DNA of 64,000 nucleotides from JACDAE01 sp963717195. Its GTDB lineage: Bacteria; Chloroflexota; Ktedonobacteria; Ktedonobacterales; Ktedonobacteraceae. The position numbers and the translations under genes were made by a program. The notes under the pieces were generated by a model that was given only the letters and a program-made list of their open reading frames with translations, ran no database searches and had not been told where the DNA came from. Shown one piece after another: positions 53,810 through 62,555 of this stretch. Numbering within the stretch: the first letter of the stretch is position 1; every line of letters starts with the position of its first letter. The stretch covers positions 310,001 through 374,000 of the forward strand of contig CAVQVR010000012.1 of assembly GCA_963717195.1 (NCBI GenBank), read 5' to 3'.

Positions 53810-54346
53810 TTATTCGAGTAGGAAGCTACCCATTAATTCGCGTCGTAACGCTGCCTTCTGCTCCTCGCCGATCTGCTCTTGTTCCGGCTTTTTAACCGGC
53901 CCATCCCAGACCGCCATAGGTGAGGTGGAAGCTGCCACAAACTCATCGAGCATAATTTCTTCCAGGAACGTCGGTGCCTTTTCCGGCTTCTCTTCTTTCT
54001 TTTCTACCAGGGCATCTGCTACCGGAGATAATTCCAGCGTCAGAGCGGCCTCCGCGCTTTCTTTATTTTCGCTCACTTGAGAAACTACCACTTTCGGCAA
54101 AGAAGATGTGGTAGAAGATGGGAGAAAATCCTGCTGCATCACCTTCGTAGAGGAAACCGCTTGAGATACCGTTATTTCTCCCTTGAGAGGAAAACGCTGG
54201 CCTGCCATCTCAATAAAAATACCATGTCCTGCACGTAGATCCGCAATCTGACGACGAAGCTCACGATTCTCATTTGCTAGCGCATCCATCATTTGCTTTT
54301 GTTTCAGTACTGCCTGTGCGATGAAATCGAAACCATTATCACTCAT
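53810..54346 (-). CDS. Hypothetical coiled-coil protein
   Basis: A 178-residue protein. Residues 1-40 form a helix of coiled-coil type (FIAQAVLKQKQMMDALANENRELRRQIADL), followed by GIFIEMAGQRFPLKG and a Ser/Glu/Pro-rich disordered part. A final helix has EEQIGEEQKAALRRELMGSFLLE. The ATG at 54346 has AAAGGAG upstream. I know no named family. It may be a scaffolding or septum-type protein by its shape only. Confidence 0.65.
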   Translation of the reverse strand: MSDNGFDFIAQAVLKQKQMMDALANENRELRRQIADLRAGHGIFIEMAGQRFPLKGEITVSQAVSSTKVMQQDFLPSSTTSSLPKVVVSQVSENKESAEAALTLELSPVADALVEKKEEKPEKAPTFLEEIMLDEFVAASTSPMAVWDGPVKKPEQEQIGEEQKAALRRELMGSFLLE

Positions 54347-54545
54347 TGCGCATATTCTCCTTTGTCGCACTTACCTGTAGATGATTTTTACAATAGGGCC
54401 GGGTCATTTATGCATTTTCTATAATTAACACAATCACAAAGGAATAGTATTCCCCCCACCATGGTATAGAAACGGATCAATCGCAGTACGGTAACAATAA
54501 TTGTGCTTTTCAATTGCACCCATACCGGCAAGAAACACAAATGTA

Positions 54546-54818
54546 TTATACAAGCCCTTTCATACTACAGATTACGTTTTCTGGCTTGCCTGTGACTTCC
54601 GGCAGTGCTACCGTTCCTCTATCTAATACATAATCTCTTTCAAACACATCTATAACACCGAGCGATAATGTTCGTTCCTGCCATGTTTGTTGCGAAATTA
54701 CACCTGCTCCTCCTCCAATAAACGTTGCATAAGGAAAAACTGGGGGAATATTTCTTCCACGGCCAACTCGTGGTACAATACAGACATCAATATGATTAAT
54801 CTGTGCTAACCTTTTCAT
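54546..54818 (-). CDS. Hypothetical protein, divergent from the aldolase gene
   Basis: A 90-codon frame: KRLAQINHIDVCIVPRVGRG... LPEVTGKPENVICSMKGLV. The start is 24 bases from the aldolase gene start, with no clear ribosome site. It occupies the promoter region of that gene and may be spurious. Confidence 0.3.
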   Translation of the reverse strand: MKRLAQINHIDVCIVPRVGRGRNIPPVFPYATFIGGGAGVISQQTWQERTLSLGVIDVFERDYVLDRGTVALPEVTGKPENVICSMKGLV

Positions 54819-54842
54819 AGAAGTCGAAAGGAAACAAACTAA

Positions 54843-55766
54843 ATGAACGACCGCGTTCGCGAAATTTTAAGCTGGTACTCCAGTGAAAACCCTGGTGTAC
54901 GCACCAATATTGCTCGCCTCCTGAATCATGGACGCCTCGGTGGAACTGGCAAGCTGGTCATTCTCCCTGTCGATCAGGGTTTTGAACATGGCCCTGCCCG
55001 CAGTTTTGCTCCAAATCCAGCCGGCTATGATCCTCGTTACCATTTCCAGTTAGCGATTGAAGCTGGTTGTAATGCCTATGCCGCGCCACTGGGTTCTATG
55101 GAAGCCGCAGTCGATGATTTTGTCGGTGAGATTCCGCTCATTCTCAAGTGTAACAACCATGACACACTCCTCGATGAGAAAGATCCTATCTCTGCAATCA
55201 CTTCGGGTGTGGAAGATGCCCTGCGCCTCGGTTGTGTTGCAGTTGGCTTCACTATTTATCCGGGATCAGCCGAGCGCAACCAGATGTACGAGCAGCTGCG
55301 TGAATTGACTGCTGAAGCGAAGGCTGCCGGTCTTGCCGTCGTCGTATGGTCGTACCCACGCGGTAATGGTATCAGCAAAGAAGGTGAAACAGCTATTGAT
55401 GTTGTGACCTACGCCGCTCAGATCGCCGCTCAACTGGGCGCAGATATCATCAAAGTGAAACTTCCCAGTGCTCGCGTAGAACTGCCCGAGGCGCAGAAAG
55501 TCTATCAGAAGTACGAGATCCCCGTCTCGACGCTGGCCGAGCGCGTACAGAACGTCATTCAGAGCTCCTTCAACGGTCGCCGCATCGTGATCTTCTCTGG
55601 TGGAGCAACAGCTGCCGATGACCAGGTCTTCAATGAAGCGCGTGCTATTCGCGATGGCGGTGGCTTCGGTTCAATCATTGGTCGCAACTCATTCCAGCGC
55701 CGTAAAGAAGATGCCGTGAAGTTCCTCGGCACGATCATGGGCATCTACGAAGGCTCGATCCAGTAA
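54843..55766 (+). CDS. Class I fructose-bisphosphate aldolase, archaeal (DhnA) type
   Basis: A 307-residue TIM-barrel aldolase that splits or makes fructose 1,6-bisphosphate. Features are LVILPVDQGFEHGP near the N-terminus, NNHDTLL, VGFTIYPGS, VVVWSYPRGNGI, the Schiff-base region ADIIKVKLP (Lys204/Lys206), FSGGATAADDQ (phosphate binding) and GFGSIIGRNSFQR. These are the standard signs of the DhnA/archaeal-type family. AAAGGAA stands before the ATG. A strong terminator follows. It has no operon partners. Confidence 0.93.
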   Translation: MNDRVREILSWYSSENPGVRTNIARLLNHGRLGGTGKLVILPVDQGFEHGPARSFAPNPAGYDPRYHFQLAIEAGCNAYAAPLGSMEAAVDDFVGEIPLILKCNNHDTLLDEKDPISAITSGVEDALRLGCVAVGFTIYPGSAERNQMYEQLRELTAEAKAAGLAVVVWSYPRGNGISKEGETAIDVVTYAAQIAAQLGADIIKVKLPSARVELPEAQKVYQKYEIPVSTLAERVQNVIQSSFNGRRIVIFSGGATAADDQVFNEARAIRDGGGFGSIIGRNSFQRRKEDAVKFLGTIMGIYEGSIQ

Positions 55767-55815
55767 CCTGTGTCGCTCATTAAGAATGCCTGCATTCATT
55801 TTGCACGTGTTATGA

Positions 55816-55847
55816 CATCCCGGCAGTTGTTTACTTCTGCCGGGATG
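55816..55847 (+). terminator. Terminator after the aldolase gene
   Basis: CATCCCGGCAG (55816-55826) and CTGCCGGGATG (55837-55847) form an 11-bp GC-rich stem with a 10-base loop. A weak T-rich stretch follows. Confidence 0.75.
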
Positions 55848-56071
55848 CCTCTATTATAAGGGGTTTTGCACCATGCCACCTCACAACATGACCCCTTGAC
55901 GATCAAATGCCAGGCACTATTGCACTCTCTCCCAATAGCTTACGCGTGGCTAGAGATTCGCCCCGAGGAATATGCATAGATTACCTTCATTTCTTGCGGT
56001 CATTATGGTGTAAGTAATGGTGATCATTTCTACACAATACATTTTTGTGATTCTGTGAGATTGGAGGTGTT

Positions 56072-56419
56072 ATGCAGCGCATTTTTTTAATCTTTCTGTT
56101 CGGGTTATGCTTTGGAGCATTGGCACAATCTGGTATTGTTCCTCAACATGCCTTTGCTGCTCCCTTCACGCTACATAGACCGGTTATTGTCGCTACTCTT
56201 GCAAAAAAGGACGATGATCAAAGCGATCATGAAGCATCTATCAAGCCAATAGATAATCAATCGGCTAAAATCTACGTTCATTCCGAGAGCCAGGCAGAGA
56301 AAAGATTTCAAAGCTCTTTAAGTATCCCCTGGCCTTCAATAAGCTTACCAGATTTCTCATTTTTGTGGAAACAGCGGCATAGTAGTCAGAAAAAAGATCT
56401 CTACGATCGCGGGCAGTGA
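56072..56419 (+). CDS. Small secreted protein
   Basis: A 115-residue protein with a signal peptide (FLIFLFGLCFGALAQSGIVPQHAFAAP) and a mature part rich in Asp, Lys and Ser. No family is recognised. It precedes the histidine kinase by about 140 bases on the same strand and might be linked to it. The ribosome site GGAGGTGTT is close to the ATG. Confidence 0.6.
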   Translation: MQRIFLIFLFGLCFGALAQSGIVPQHAFAAPFTLHRPVIVATLAKKDDDQSDHEASIKPIDNQSAKIYVHSESQAEKRFQSSLSIPWPSISLPDFSFLWKQRHSSQKKDLYDRGQ

Positions 56420-56556
56420 TGATAGTGAGCGTAGTACAATTCTTAAAATACTTTTCAATTTTTCTATAATTTCCACTTAAATAGAGAGAAGCGTGAAATG
56501 CAAGATCACCTCGAAGTGAAGCAACCAACATAGTATGAGGGGAGCATGATAGCATC

Positions 56557-58179
56557 ATGTCCACGTCACAACTCGGATCAGACATTTCTTATAAAGATAC
56601 ACAGAAGAAAACCCAACCAATTCCTCAGGAAATACAGAGTCTGACCAGCACAAAAACAACATTGCTCCATCGCCGTGCCGCAGTGATCATGGGCATAGTG
56701 CTCATACTCATAGGTTTGCTGACCTATCCTGTTGCCGCAATAGAAGGTCCCAGTCAACCAGTTGTTGCTGCGCTCTTTATCATACTGACTATCTTTGCAT
56801 CCCTGCTGACAGCCAACTTGCTTTTTGGACAATTCCTGAGTGCACGTTCGCCTTCTTTAGCAGTACTTGGGAGCGTTTACCTTTACGTCTGCTTGATCAG
56901 TATCCCCTATCTGCTCACACTTCCTAAAGTCTTCACACAGACTGGTCTATTCAACGCTGGCCTGTATGCTCCAAGCTGGTTCTGGATATTCTGGCAGGTT
57001 GGCTATTCGTGTGGCATCGTCGTATATGTACTGGTCGATAAACGTTATTCCACAAGGCAACTCTCGCATAAGAGTGCAAAACGTGTCTATCTGCTCCTTC
57101 TGACAAGTGTTTTCTTCCTTTTTATCTTATTATCTTTTATCGCTATTGATCCATATCACCTGCTACCAAATATTTTTCCAGAAAATTCTCCTCCCGCATT
57201 CATCCCTATTGTGACTTTCTTTGTTTGTGGCATCAATGCTTTGATGTGTATCATTGCCTTCTTTCTTCTGCACAATCGTAATGTGCTTCACCTCTGGCTT
57301 CGTCTCAGTATATTAGCAGCATTTATTAACGTTTCTTTAAGCCTCTTTACGACAGGCCGTTACAGCATCGGATGGTATGTATCACGTTTAAATGGACTTA
57401 TGACAGCGTTTTTCGTCTTGTATGCCCTATTACATGAAGCAAATAAGCTCTATATCAAGCTAGCTCACCAGAATGAACAATTGGCTACGCAGAACCATAT
57501 CCAGAGCGATTTCCTCTCCGTTGTCGGGCACGAATTCAGAACCGCCCTCACTGGTATCCTGGGTTTTAGCGAGATGATACGCGAAGGTGGCCTGGATGAA
57601 CAGGATACCCAGGAATATGCCGACGATATTCACAATGATGCCATAAGGCTCACACGCTTAATCAACGACCTCCTGGACCTGGAACGCATGAAATCAGGAC
57701 ATGGCAAGATAAATTGGGAACAGGTGGAAATAAACGCGCTCATTCAGGAAATTGCTAGCCGTACCTACCTGGCATCACATAGAGATTTGCTTCAACTTAA
57801 ATTGGACACCAATGTGCTTCCCCTACAGGCAGACCGCGATAAGCTCACACAAGTCATTACTAACCTGGTGAACAATGCTATCAAGTATTCTCCTGAAGGT
57901 GGCACTATTCTTGTAGGAAGCAAGCGAGAAAGTAGTACAATCCATCTTTTTGTACAGGATCACGGCATCGGCATTCCACCAGAAAAACTGGAGCAGATTT
58001 TTGAACGCTATGCTCGTGTGGAATCAAGCGCGACCCGTTACGTTGGAGGCTCCGGGCTAGGATTGCCTATCGTACGGCAGATCGTCGAAATGCATCATGG
58101 GACCGTCTGGGCAGAAAGCATTAAGGGGCAAGGCTCAACGTTCCATGTTGTCCTTCCTGTTAAGCCTCCTGGTCAATAA
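56557..58179 (+). CDS. Sensor histidine kinase with MASE4 membrane domain
   Basis: A 540-residue sensor. Residues 40-295 hold eight hydrophobic segments of the MASE4 type (YPVAAIEGPSQPVV, TANLLFGQFLSARSPSLAVL, WFWIFWQVGYS). A short coiled coil leads to the HisKA box SVVGHEFRTALTGI (His325), then the ATPase domain: NLVNNAIKYSPEGG (N box), DHGIGIPPEKLEQIFERYAR (G1, F) and GSGLGLPIVRQIVEMHHGTVW (G2). It autophosphorylates at His325 and passes the phosphate to a response regulator, which is not encoded nearby. The sensed signal is unknown. Confidence 0.92.
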   Translation: MSTSQLGSDISYKDTQKKTQPIPQEIQSLTSTKTTLLHRRAAVIMGIVLILIGLLTYPVAAIEGPSQPVVAALFIILTIFASLLTANLLFGQFLSARSPSLAVLGSVYLYVCLISIPYLLTLPKVFTQTGLFNAGLYAPSWFWIFWQVGYSCGIVVYVLVDKRYSTRQLSHKSAKRVYLLLLTSVFFLFILLSFIAIDPYHLLPNIFPENSPPAFIPIVTFFVCGINALMCIIAFFLLHNRNVLHLWLRLSILAAFINVSLSLFTTGRYSIGWYVSRLNGLMTAFFVLYALLHEANKLYIKLAHQNEQLATQNHIQSDFLSVVGHEFRTALTGILGFSEMIREGGLDEQDTQEYADDIHNDAIRLTRLINDLLDLERMKSGHGKINWEQVEINALIQEIASRTYLASHRDLLQLKLDTNVLPLQADRDKLTQVITNLVNNAIKYSPEGGTILVGSKRESSTIHLFVQDHGIGIPPEKLEQIFERYARVESSATRYVGGSGLGLPIVRQIVEMHHGTVWAESIKGQGSTFHVVLPVKPPGQ

Positions 58180-58202
58180 GGAGAGGATTATGCTCTGTCA
58201 AG

Positions 58203-58229
58203 TTGCATATACCGTCCGTATGGTATAAT
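58203..58229 (+). promoter_or_regulatory. Possible promoter for the oxidase-epimerase pair
   Basis: TTGCAT (58203-58208) and TATAAT (58224-58229), spacer 15 bases, shorter than ideal. ATACC and GGTAT flank the spacer as an inverted pair. Confidence 0.4.
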
Positions 58230-58286
58230 TTTCGCACGTACTGACAGCAAGCAAAACTGATTTCCCCAAAAATAAGGATAACACTT

Positions 58287-59429
58287 GTGAATGCTGATAT
58301 AGTCATCATCGGTGGCGGCATTATTGGCACCTCCTGCGCCTTCTTTCTCGCTCGTGAAGGAGTGAAAGTTGTTCTCGTCGAACGAAACGAAATCGCCAGT
58401 GGCACCAGCAGCGCGGGCGAAGGTAATATCCTTGTCTCAGATAAGCTCCCCGGTCCCGAACTTGCCCTTGCTCAGTTGGGGCGCAGCATCTGGCAAGACC
58501 TGGCAGATGAATTACCAGACGATTTTGAATTTGATGCTAAGGGTGGCATCCTCGTCGCCGAAACAGCCGAGGATTTGACTACCCTCGTGCATCATACACA
58601 GCAACTCCAGAGCGCAGGAGTCACCGCTCGCCTTCTAACACACGAGGAACTTCACGAGCTTGAACCCTTTCTCGCGTGCGATGTAGCTGGTGCCGCGCTG
58701 TTCCCTGAAGATGCTCAGGGACATCCTCCATTAGCATGTAGAGCTCTGGTAAAAAACGCACAACAGCATGGATTGATAGTACACGAACACACAGAAGTGC
58801 TTGCCATAGAACGCAACCAGCAAGGCGCGATCAGCAAGCTTGCAACCAACAAAGACACCATCTCCACTCCCTGCGTTATCAATGCTGCTGGTCCCTGGAG
58901 CAAACAGGTGGCTACACTCGTCGGCTACGATCTTCCCATCCTGCCGCGTAAGGGACACCTGCTTGTTACTGAACCACTGTCTCCACGCGTGTATCATAAA
59001 ATAGCGGAAGTCGGCTATACTACCACCGTCACTCAGGCACAGAACGATCTGCAGGTAGCAGCCGTAGTTGAGGGAACCAGGAGCGGTAATATCTTGCTGG
59101 GCAGCAGTCGCCAATTCGTCGGCTTTGACGATTCCATTGAGCAACGCGTAGTGCAGGCTATTCTTCAGCGTGCTCAACGCTTCTTTCCAGTATTTATATC
59201 ATCACCTGTGTTCCATGCCCGTATAGGGTTCCGTCCCTATAGTCCTGATCACCTTCCCATCATTGGCGAGGTGCCAGGCGTACCGGGCTTCTATATCAAT
59301 AGTGGGCACGAGGGAGCTGGCTTTGGTCTTGGTCCCGCCAGCGCAAAGCTGCTCAGTCAACTGATTCTTAAGCGCTCTTGCCCTATAAACCTGGCTCCGT
59401 TTCAACCTGGGCGTTTTCAAGAAGGATAG
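58287..59429 (+). CDS. FAD-dependent amine oxidase (DAO family)
   Basis: A 380-residue flavoenzyme with the GxGxxG motif DIVIIGGGIIGTSCAFFL at the N-terminus and the family end INSGHEGAGFGLGPASAKLL. The DAO family includes D-amino acid, glycine and hydroxyproline oxidases. A proline-racemase-type gene starts 24 bases after its stop, so I favour D-hydroxyproline or D-proline oxidation as its job. The start is GTG (58287). No other catabolic genes follow. Confidence 0.87.
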   Translation: MNADIVIIGGGIIGTSCAFFLAREGVKVVLVERNEIASGTSSAGEGNILVSDKLPGPELALAQLGRSIWQDLADELPDDFEFDAKGGILVAETAEDLTTLVHHTQQLQSAGVTARLLTHEELHELEPFLACDVAGAALFPEDAQGHPPLACRALVKNAQQHGLIVHEHTEVLAIERNQQGAISKLATNKDTISTPCVINAAGPWSKQVATLVGYDLPILPRKGHLLVTEPLSPRVYHKIAEVGYTTTVTQAQNDLQVAAVVEGTRSGNILLGSSRQFVGFDDSIEQRVVQAILQRAQRFFPVFISSPVFHARIGFRPYSPDHLPIIGEVPGVPGFYINSGHEGAGFGLGPASAKLLSQLILKRSCPINLAPFQPGRFQEG

Positions 59430-59453
59430 ATAGCACCTTCAGGAGGGGAAACC

Positions 59454-60464
59454 ATGCATTTCAATACATTGATCACGGTTGTCGATTCGCACACGGAAGG
59501 GATGCCCACGCGCATTGTGACCAGTGGCTTCGGCTCCATACCTGGATCTACAATGAGCGAGAAACAACGCTATATCCAGGAACACGCGGATTCCCTGCGC
59601 ACCTTGTTAATGTGTGAGCCACGTGGGCACCAGGCGATGAACGGCGCTATTCTCCTTCCTCCTTGCGACTCACAGGCAGACCTGGGCGTCGTCTTTATTG
59701 ATGTCGATGGATACCTTGGCATGTGTGGACACGGTACCATCGGCACCTGTACTGTCGCTATCGAAACAGGCCTGATTCCTCCTGTTGAACCACTGACCCA
59801 TATTATACTTGATACTCCTGCCGGGCTCATCAGTGCAGAGGCAACCGTGCAGCAAGGTCGTGTAAAGAAGGTTATATTGCAGAATGTACCTTCCTTTTTG
59901 TATCAAAGAGACCTCCAGATACAGGTTCCTGACGTGGGAACACTCTCCCTTGATATTGCCTATGGAGGGAACTTCTATGCTATTCTGCCCGCTGCATTAG
60001 TCGATCTCACGCTTGATAAACAGCATACCCAGGCCGTGATCAACGTTGGCATGCGGATCATGCATGCTATTCGTGAAAAATTTCATCTGCGCCATCCTCT
60101 TTTTTCTGAAGACACCTCCATCAAACATGTATTATTTACTGGTCCAGCCGATGTAGAAGGAGCAACAGCTAAAAATGCAGTTGTGATTGCACCAGGGGTC
60201 CTTGATCGCTCGCCATGTGGCACAGGAACGAGCGCACGTATGGCGCAACTCTTCGCACGCAATCAGTTGGCTATCCAGCAAGCTTTCGTCCACGAAAGCA
60301 TTACTGGGTCGCTCTTCACAGGCCGACTGATTGAACAGGTCCACCTGACTCCCGAAGTGATGGCGGTCATTCCGACCATCGAGGGACGAGCCTGGATCAC
60401 TGGCTTCCAAAATCTTGTGCTGGACCCCGAAGATCCATTCCCCGCTGGATTTACTCTTGGGTAG
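59454..60464 (+). CDS. Proline racemase / 4-hydroxyproline epimerase family protein
   Basis: A 336-residue epimerase. The two catalytic Cys are both present: Cys91 in LGMCGHGTIGT and Cys255 in DRSPCGTGTSARM. Dehydratase members replace the second Cys with Thr, so epimerase activity is expected. ITVVDSHTEGMPTR starts the chain as in the family. It follows the DAO-type oxidase, fitting conversion of trans-4-hydroxy-L-proline to the cis-D form and its oxidation. The ATG at 59454 has AGGAGGGG upstream. Confidence 0.9.
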   Translation: MHFNTLITVVDSHTEGMPTRIVTSGFGSIPGSTMSEKQRYIQEHADSLRTLLMCEPRGHQAMNGAILLPPCDSQADLGVVFIDVDGYLGMCGHGTIGTCTVAIETGLIPPVEPLTHIILDTPAGLISAEATVQQGRVKKVILQNVPSFLYQRDLQIQVPDVGTLSLDIAYGGNFYAILPAALVDLTLDKQHTQAVINVGMRIMHAIREKFHLRHPLFSEDTSIKHVLFTGPADVEGATAKNAVVIAPGVLDRSPCGTGTSARMAQLFARNQLAIQQAFVHESITGSLFTGRLIEQVHLTPEVMAVIPTIEGRAWITGFQNLVLDPEDPFPAGFTLG

Positions 60465-60496
60465 AGACTTCTACCCAGCGGTAATATTGGGTAGAA
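60458..60496. terminator. Triple TGGGTAGA/TCTACCCA set at the epimerase gene end
   Basis: TGGGTAGA (60458-60465, overlapping the stop codon), TCTACCCA (60470-60477) and TGGGTAGAA (60488-60496). The middle arm can pair with either outer one (8 bp with a 4-base loop, or 9 bp with a 10-base loop), but not both at once. No T tract follows. Confidence 0.5.
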
Positions 60497-60512
60497 ACAA
60501 GGATATATGGTA
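60489..60512 (+). promoter_or_regulatory. Possible promoter for the pyrE-like gene
   Basis: A -10-like TATACT is at about 60511 with a weak TTGGGT about 18 bases upstream. It lies 270 bases before the start of the coding region, so a long leader would be made. Confidence 0.4.
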
Positions 60513-60554
60513 TACTAACCTAAAGCAATTTTTCATTATCAAGAAAGGATCCCA

Positions 60555-60702
60555 AGATCAACGACCCCCCATAGCACAGGCACTTAGCTGGTAGCTAACA
60601 ACTCGGCGTTGATCTAGCCGCGTTCATCCTCTTTTCATAAAGAGAGACCGAACACACTACAACTACCATTGCCCGGTGCGGCGCAGGTTCCTACTGAACC
60701 TG
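60555..60702 (+). promoter_or_regulatory. Structured 5' leader of the pyrE-like gene
   Basis: Three hairpins: AGATCAACG (60555-60563) with CGTTGATCT (60607-60615), enclosing TTAGCT-GGT-AGCTAA (60584-60598), and CAGGTTC-CTACT-GAACCTG (60684-60702). No coding frame overlaps. The arrangement, a closing stem with an inner hairpin, then another hairpin before the gene, is what a cis-acting RNA switch or attenuator would show. It matches no riboswitch I recognise. Confidence 0.5.
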
Positions 60703-60789
60703 GACAGGCATTCGCACATATACGTATCTACCCATCAAAAGCGAGTACAGAGCAAAGAAAGGAGGCGGTGCTTTCCTCTATCCTACAAG

Positions 60790-61485
60790 ATGGGGCAGGA
60801 GCATCGCAGCGCTAAGGTGGCGAAAGAGCAGTCTTTGGATAATCTGTGGTTAGCGCAAATATTGTTCGACCTGGGAGGCGTCCAGTTTGGCAACTTCACC
60901 GTGAGCGAGTCAGCGGTCAGTTCACCAGTCTTCGTCAATCCTAAGGTCTTGATCAGTAATCCAACCGCACTCCGTGTTGCAAGCAAATTAATGCAACAGG
61001 AAATCAACCTGGCACAATCGTTACGGCGTCCGCGCGTCCATCCATTTACCCTTGTTGCAGGCGTTCCAGTAGGCGGCCTGCTGCTGGCCATGTCCTATTC
61101 TCTGGAAACGAATATTCCGATGATCTACGCACGCATACGACCCGAGGGTACTGGCAAACGTGGCATCGAGGGCCGTTTTAGCACAGGCGATACGGCTCTT
61201 ATTTTTGACGATTTGATCACCCGAGGCAGTAGTGTCCTGGAAACAGCGACGATGCTTGAAGACAATGGCATTAAGGTCAAAGATGTCATCGTTTTGATCG
61301 ACCGCGAGCATGGAGCCGCTGAACACCTACGACACCACGGCTATAATCTGATGAGCATCCTGAAACTAGATGTCATGTTGACCCATTACATGTCAAAAGG
61401 ACTTATCTCGGAGGAAACGTATCGCACCTGTGCCGAGTATCTGCGCAGCAAACAGGACGAGGAGCCTACAACTTTAGAATCGTAA
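60790..61485 (+). CDS. Phosphoribosyltransferase, orotate (PyrE)-like
   Basis: A 231-residue type I phosphoribosyltransferase. The PRPP motif is TALIFDDLITRGSSVLETA. The hood region GVPVGGLLLAMSYSLETNIPMIYARI with FSTGDTALI fits orotate phosphoribosyltransferases, but the length and C-terminus (LISEETYRTCAEYLRSKQDE) are not typical, so the substrate could differ. The ATG at 60790 is chosen by position; AAAGGAGG lies further upstream, and no start is clearly better. A structured leader of about 250 bases precedes it. Confidence 0.75.
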   Translation: MGQEHRSAKVAKEQSLDNLWLAQILFDLGGVQFGNFTVSESAVSSPVFVNPKVLISNPTALRVASKLMQQEINLAQSLRRPRVHPFTLVAGVPVGGLLLAMSYSLETNIPMIYARIRPEGTGKRGIEGRFSTGDTALIFDDLITRGSSVLETATMLEDNGIKVKDVIVLIDREHGAAEHLRHHGYNLMSILKLDVMLTHYMSKGLISEETYRTCAEYLRSKQDEEPTTLES

Positions 61486-61552
61486 AAGCAAAGAGCTTAT
61501 TCCTGTCCATTGTCGGAGTCTCATATACGCTGATTATCCTTAAAATCAGGAA

Positions 61553-61602
61553 AAACAGAAGTTATCCTGGACTGTTCGAACAGTCCAGGATAACTTCTGT
61601 TT
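61553..61602. terminator. 50-bp perfect palindrome between convergent genes
   Basis: AAACAGAAGTTATCCTGGAC plus TGTTC (61553-61577) is exactly complementary to 61578-61602, with no spacer. It lies between the pyrE-like gene and the FMN reductase gene ends. It should act as a bidirectional terminator. Confidence 0.75.
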
Positions 61603-61639
61603 GGAGAGTGCCTTTGCCGCACAGGCAATGAGTCGCTAT

Positions 61640-62191
61640 TTAGCCAACCAGGACGGCTGCTTTTTCATTAGCCCAGGCCACCAGTGCCTTAAGTAGGAGT
61701 TGAATCTGTTGTGTGGTTACTTGATCAGTCAATATGCTGTTGCGACCGAACTTCTCTCGGTCAGCAGTCACATAGACTTCAGGCTGTTCCAGAACCAGGG
61801 CATTGCAATCAGCTAGGATCTGACGAAGCTGCTGTAGTTCGCGCTCTGCCCCTGTCGGACGACCAATACCCATAATTGCGATGGGTTTTTCGGCCAGCAC
61901 TGTCTCAGCCCAGCACAGAGCATTTTTGAGCGCGTGAGGCAACATGTCTTTATATTCTGGGGTCATAATCACTACTGCATCGGCGTGTCGAATTTTCTCT
62001 TGAAAGATGCATACAGACGCGGATTCAGATTGCCCGGCTGCAAGTTTAAAAGAGGGAAGATCGGCGATGGCAAAATTCTCTAGTTCCGCGCCTGGCGGGA
62101 GAAGATTTTGAGCTATGTGTAGAGCCGCTTTATTAGATGACTCCTCACGTACACACCCTGCAAAGCCTACAATACGGAAAATCGATGACAT
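61640..62191 (-). CDS. NADPH-dependent FMN reductase family protein
   Basis: A 183-residue flavodoxin-fold protein: MSSIFRIVGFAGCVREESSNKAAL (FMN phosphate loop), HADAVVIMTPEYKDMLPHALKNALCW (isoalloxazine loop, family signature) and IMGIGRPTGAERELQQLRQIL. It uses NAD(P)H to reduce FMN, quinones or azo compounds. I set the start at 62191, where AAGGAG stands upstream; the longer frame to 62362 has no ribosome site. Confidence 0.88.
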   Translation of the reverse strand: MSSIFRIVGFAGCVREESSNKAALHIAQNLLPPGAELENFAIADLPSFKLAAGQSESASVCIFQEKIRHADAVVIMTPEYKDMLPHALKNALCWAETVLAEKPIAIMGIGRPTGAERELQQLRQILADCNALVLEQPEVYVTADREKFGRNSILTDQVTTQQIQLLLKALVAWANEKAAVLVG

Positions 62192-62555
62192 TGTTTCTCC
62201 TTGGATATGAGTTCTACTCAATACATACACCGTATACGTACTTTTTGTGGCAAGCTTCGAGAGTACAGACCTCCCTGCGAAATTCACCGCTTTTTTTTCT
62301 AGAAAGACAAACCGAGCACATAAAAACACAATTTCCAACTCTGAGAGTAGAATACAGAGCATTTGAGCACGATTGTACGCTACTCAGTATTTGGAAACTG
62401 TGCTTGCAATTCTGATAATTCATGGAAAAAGTTATCAACAGAGGGAAGCGTCCCGATAGCTCCTATTTTCCCTATCATACCCTCTGCGCAAACGCACGTC
62501 AATAGGTATCACACTTTTATCAGGGCTTGTGAATTAGCGTTTTTCTCTGTGTTTT
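62192..62555. other. Intergenic, AT-rich
   Basis: No gene is supported. It carries the promoter of the FMN reductase on the minus strand and the left flank of the second composite palindrome. Confidence 0.5.

Noticed and set aside
54546..54818. Divergent 90-codon frame at 54.5-54.8 kb as a certain gene
   Set aside because: It has no ribosome site and covers the promoter region of the aldolase gene. Kept only as a low-confidence feature.
60768..60815. Leader peptide starting GTG at 60768 after AAAGGAGG
   Set aside because: The spacing between the ribosome site and GTG is only about two bases and the peptide is 15 residues with no repeated codons of a regulatory amino acid.
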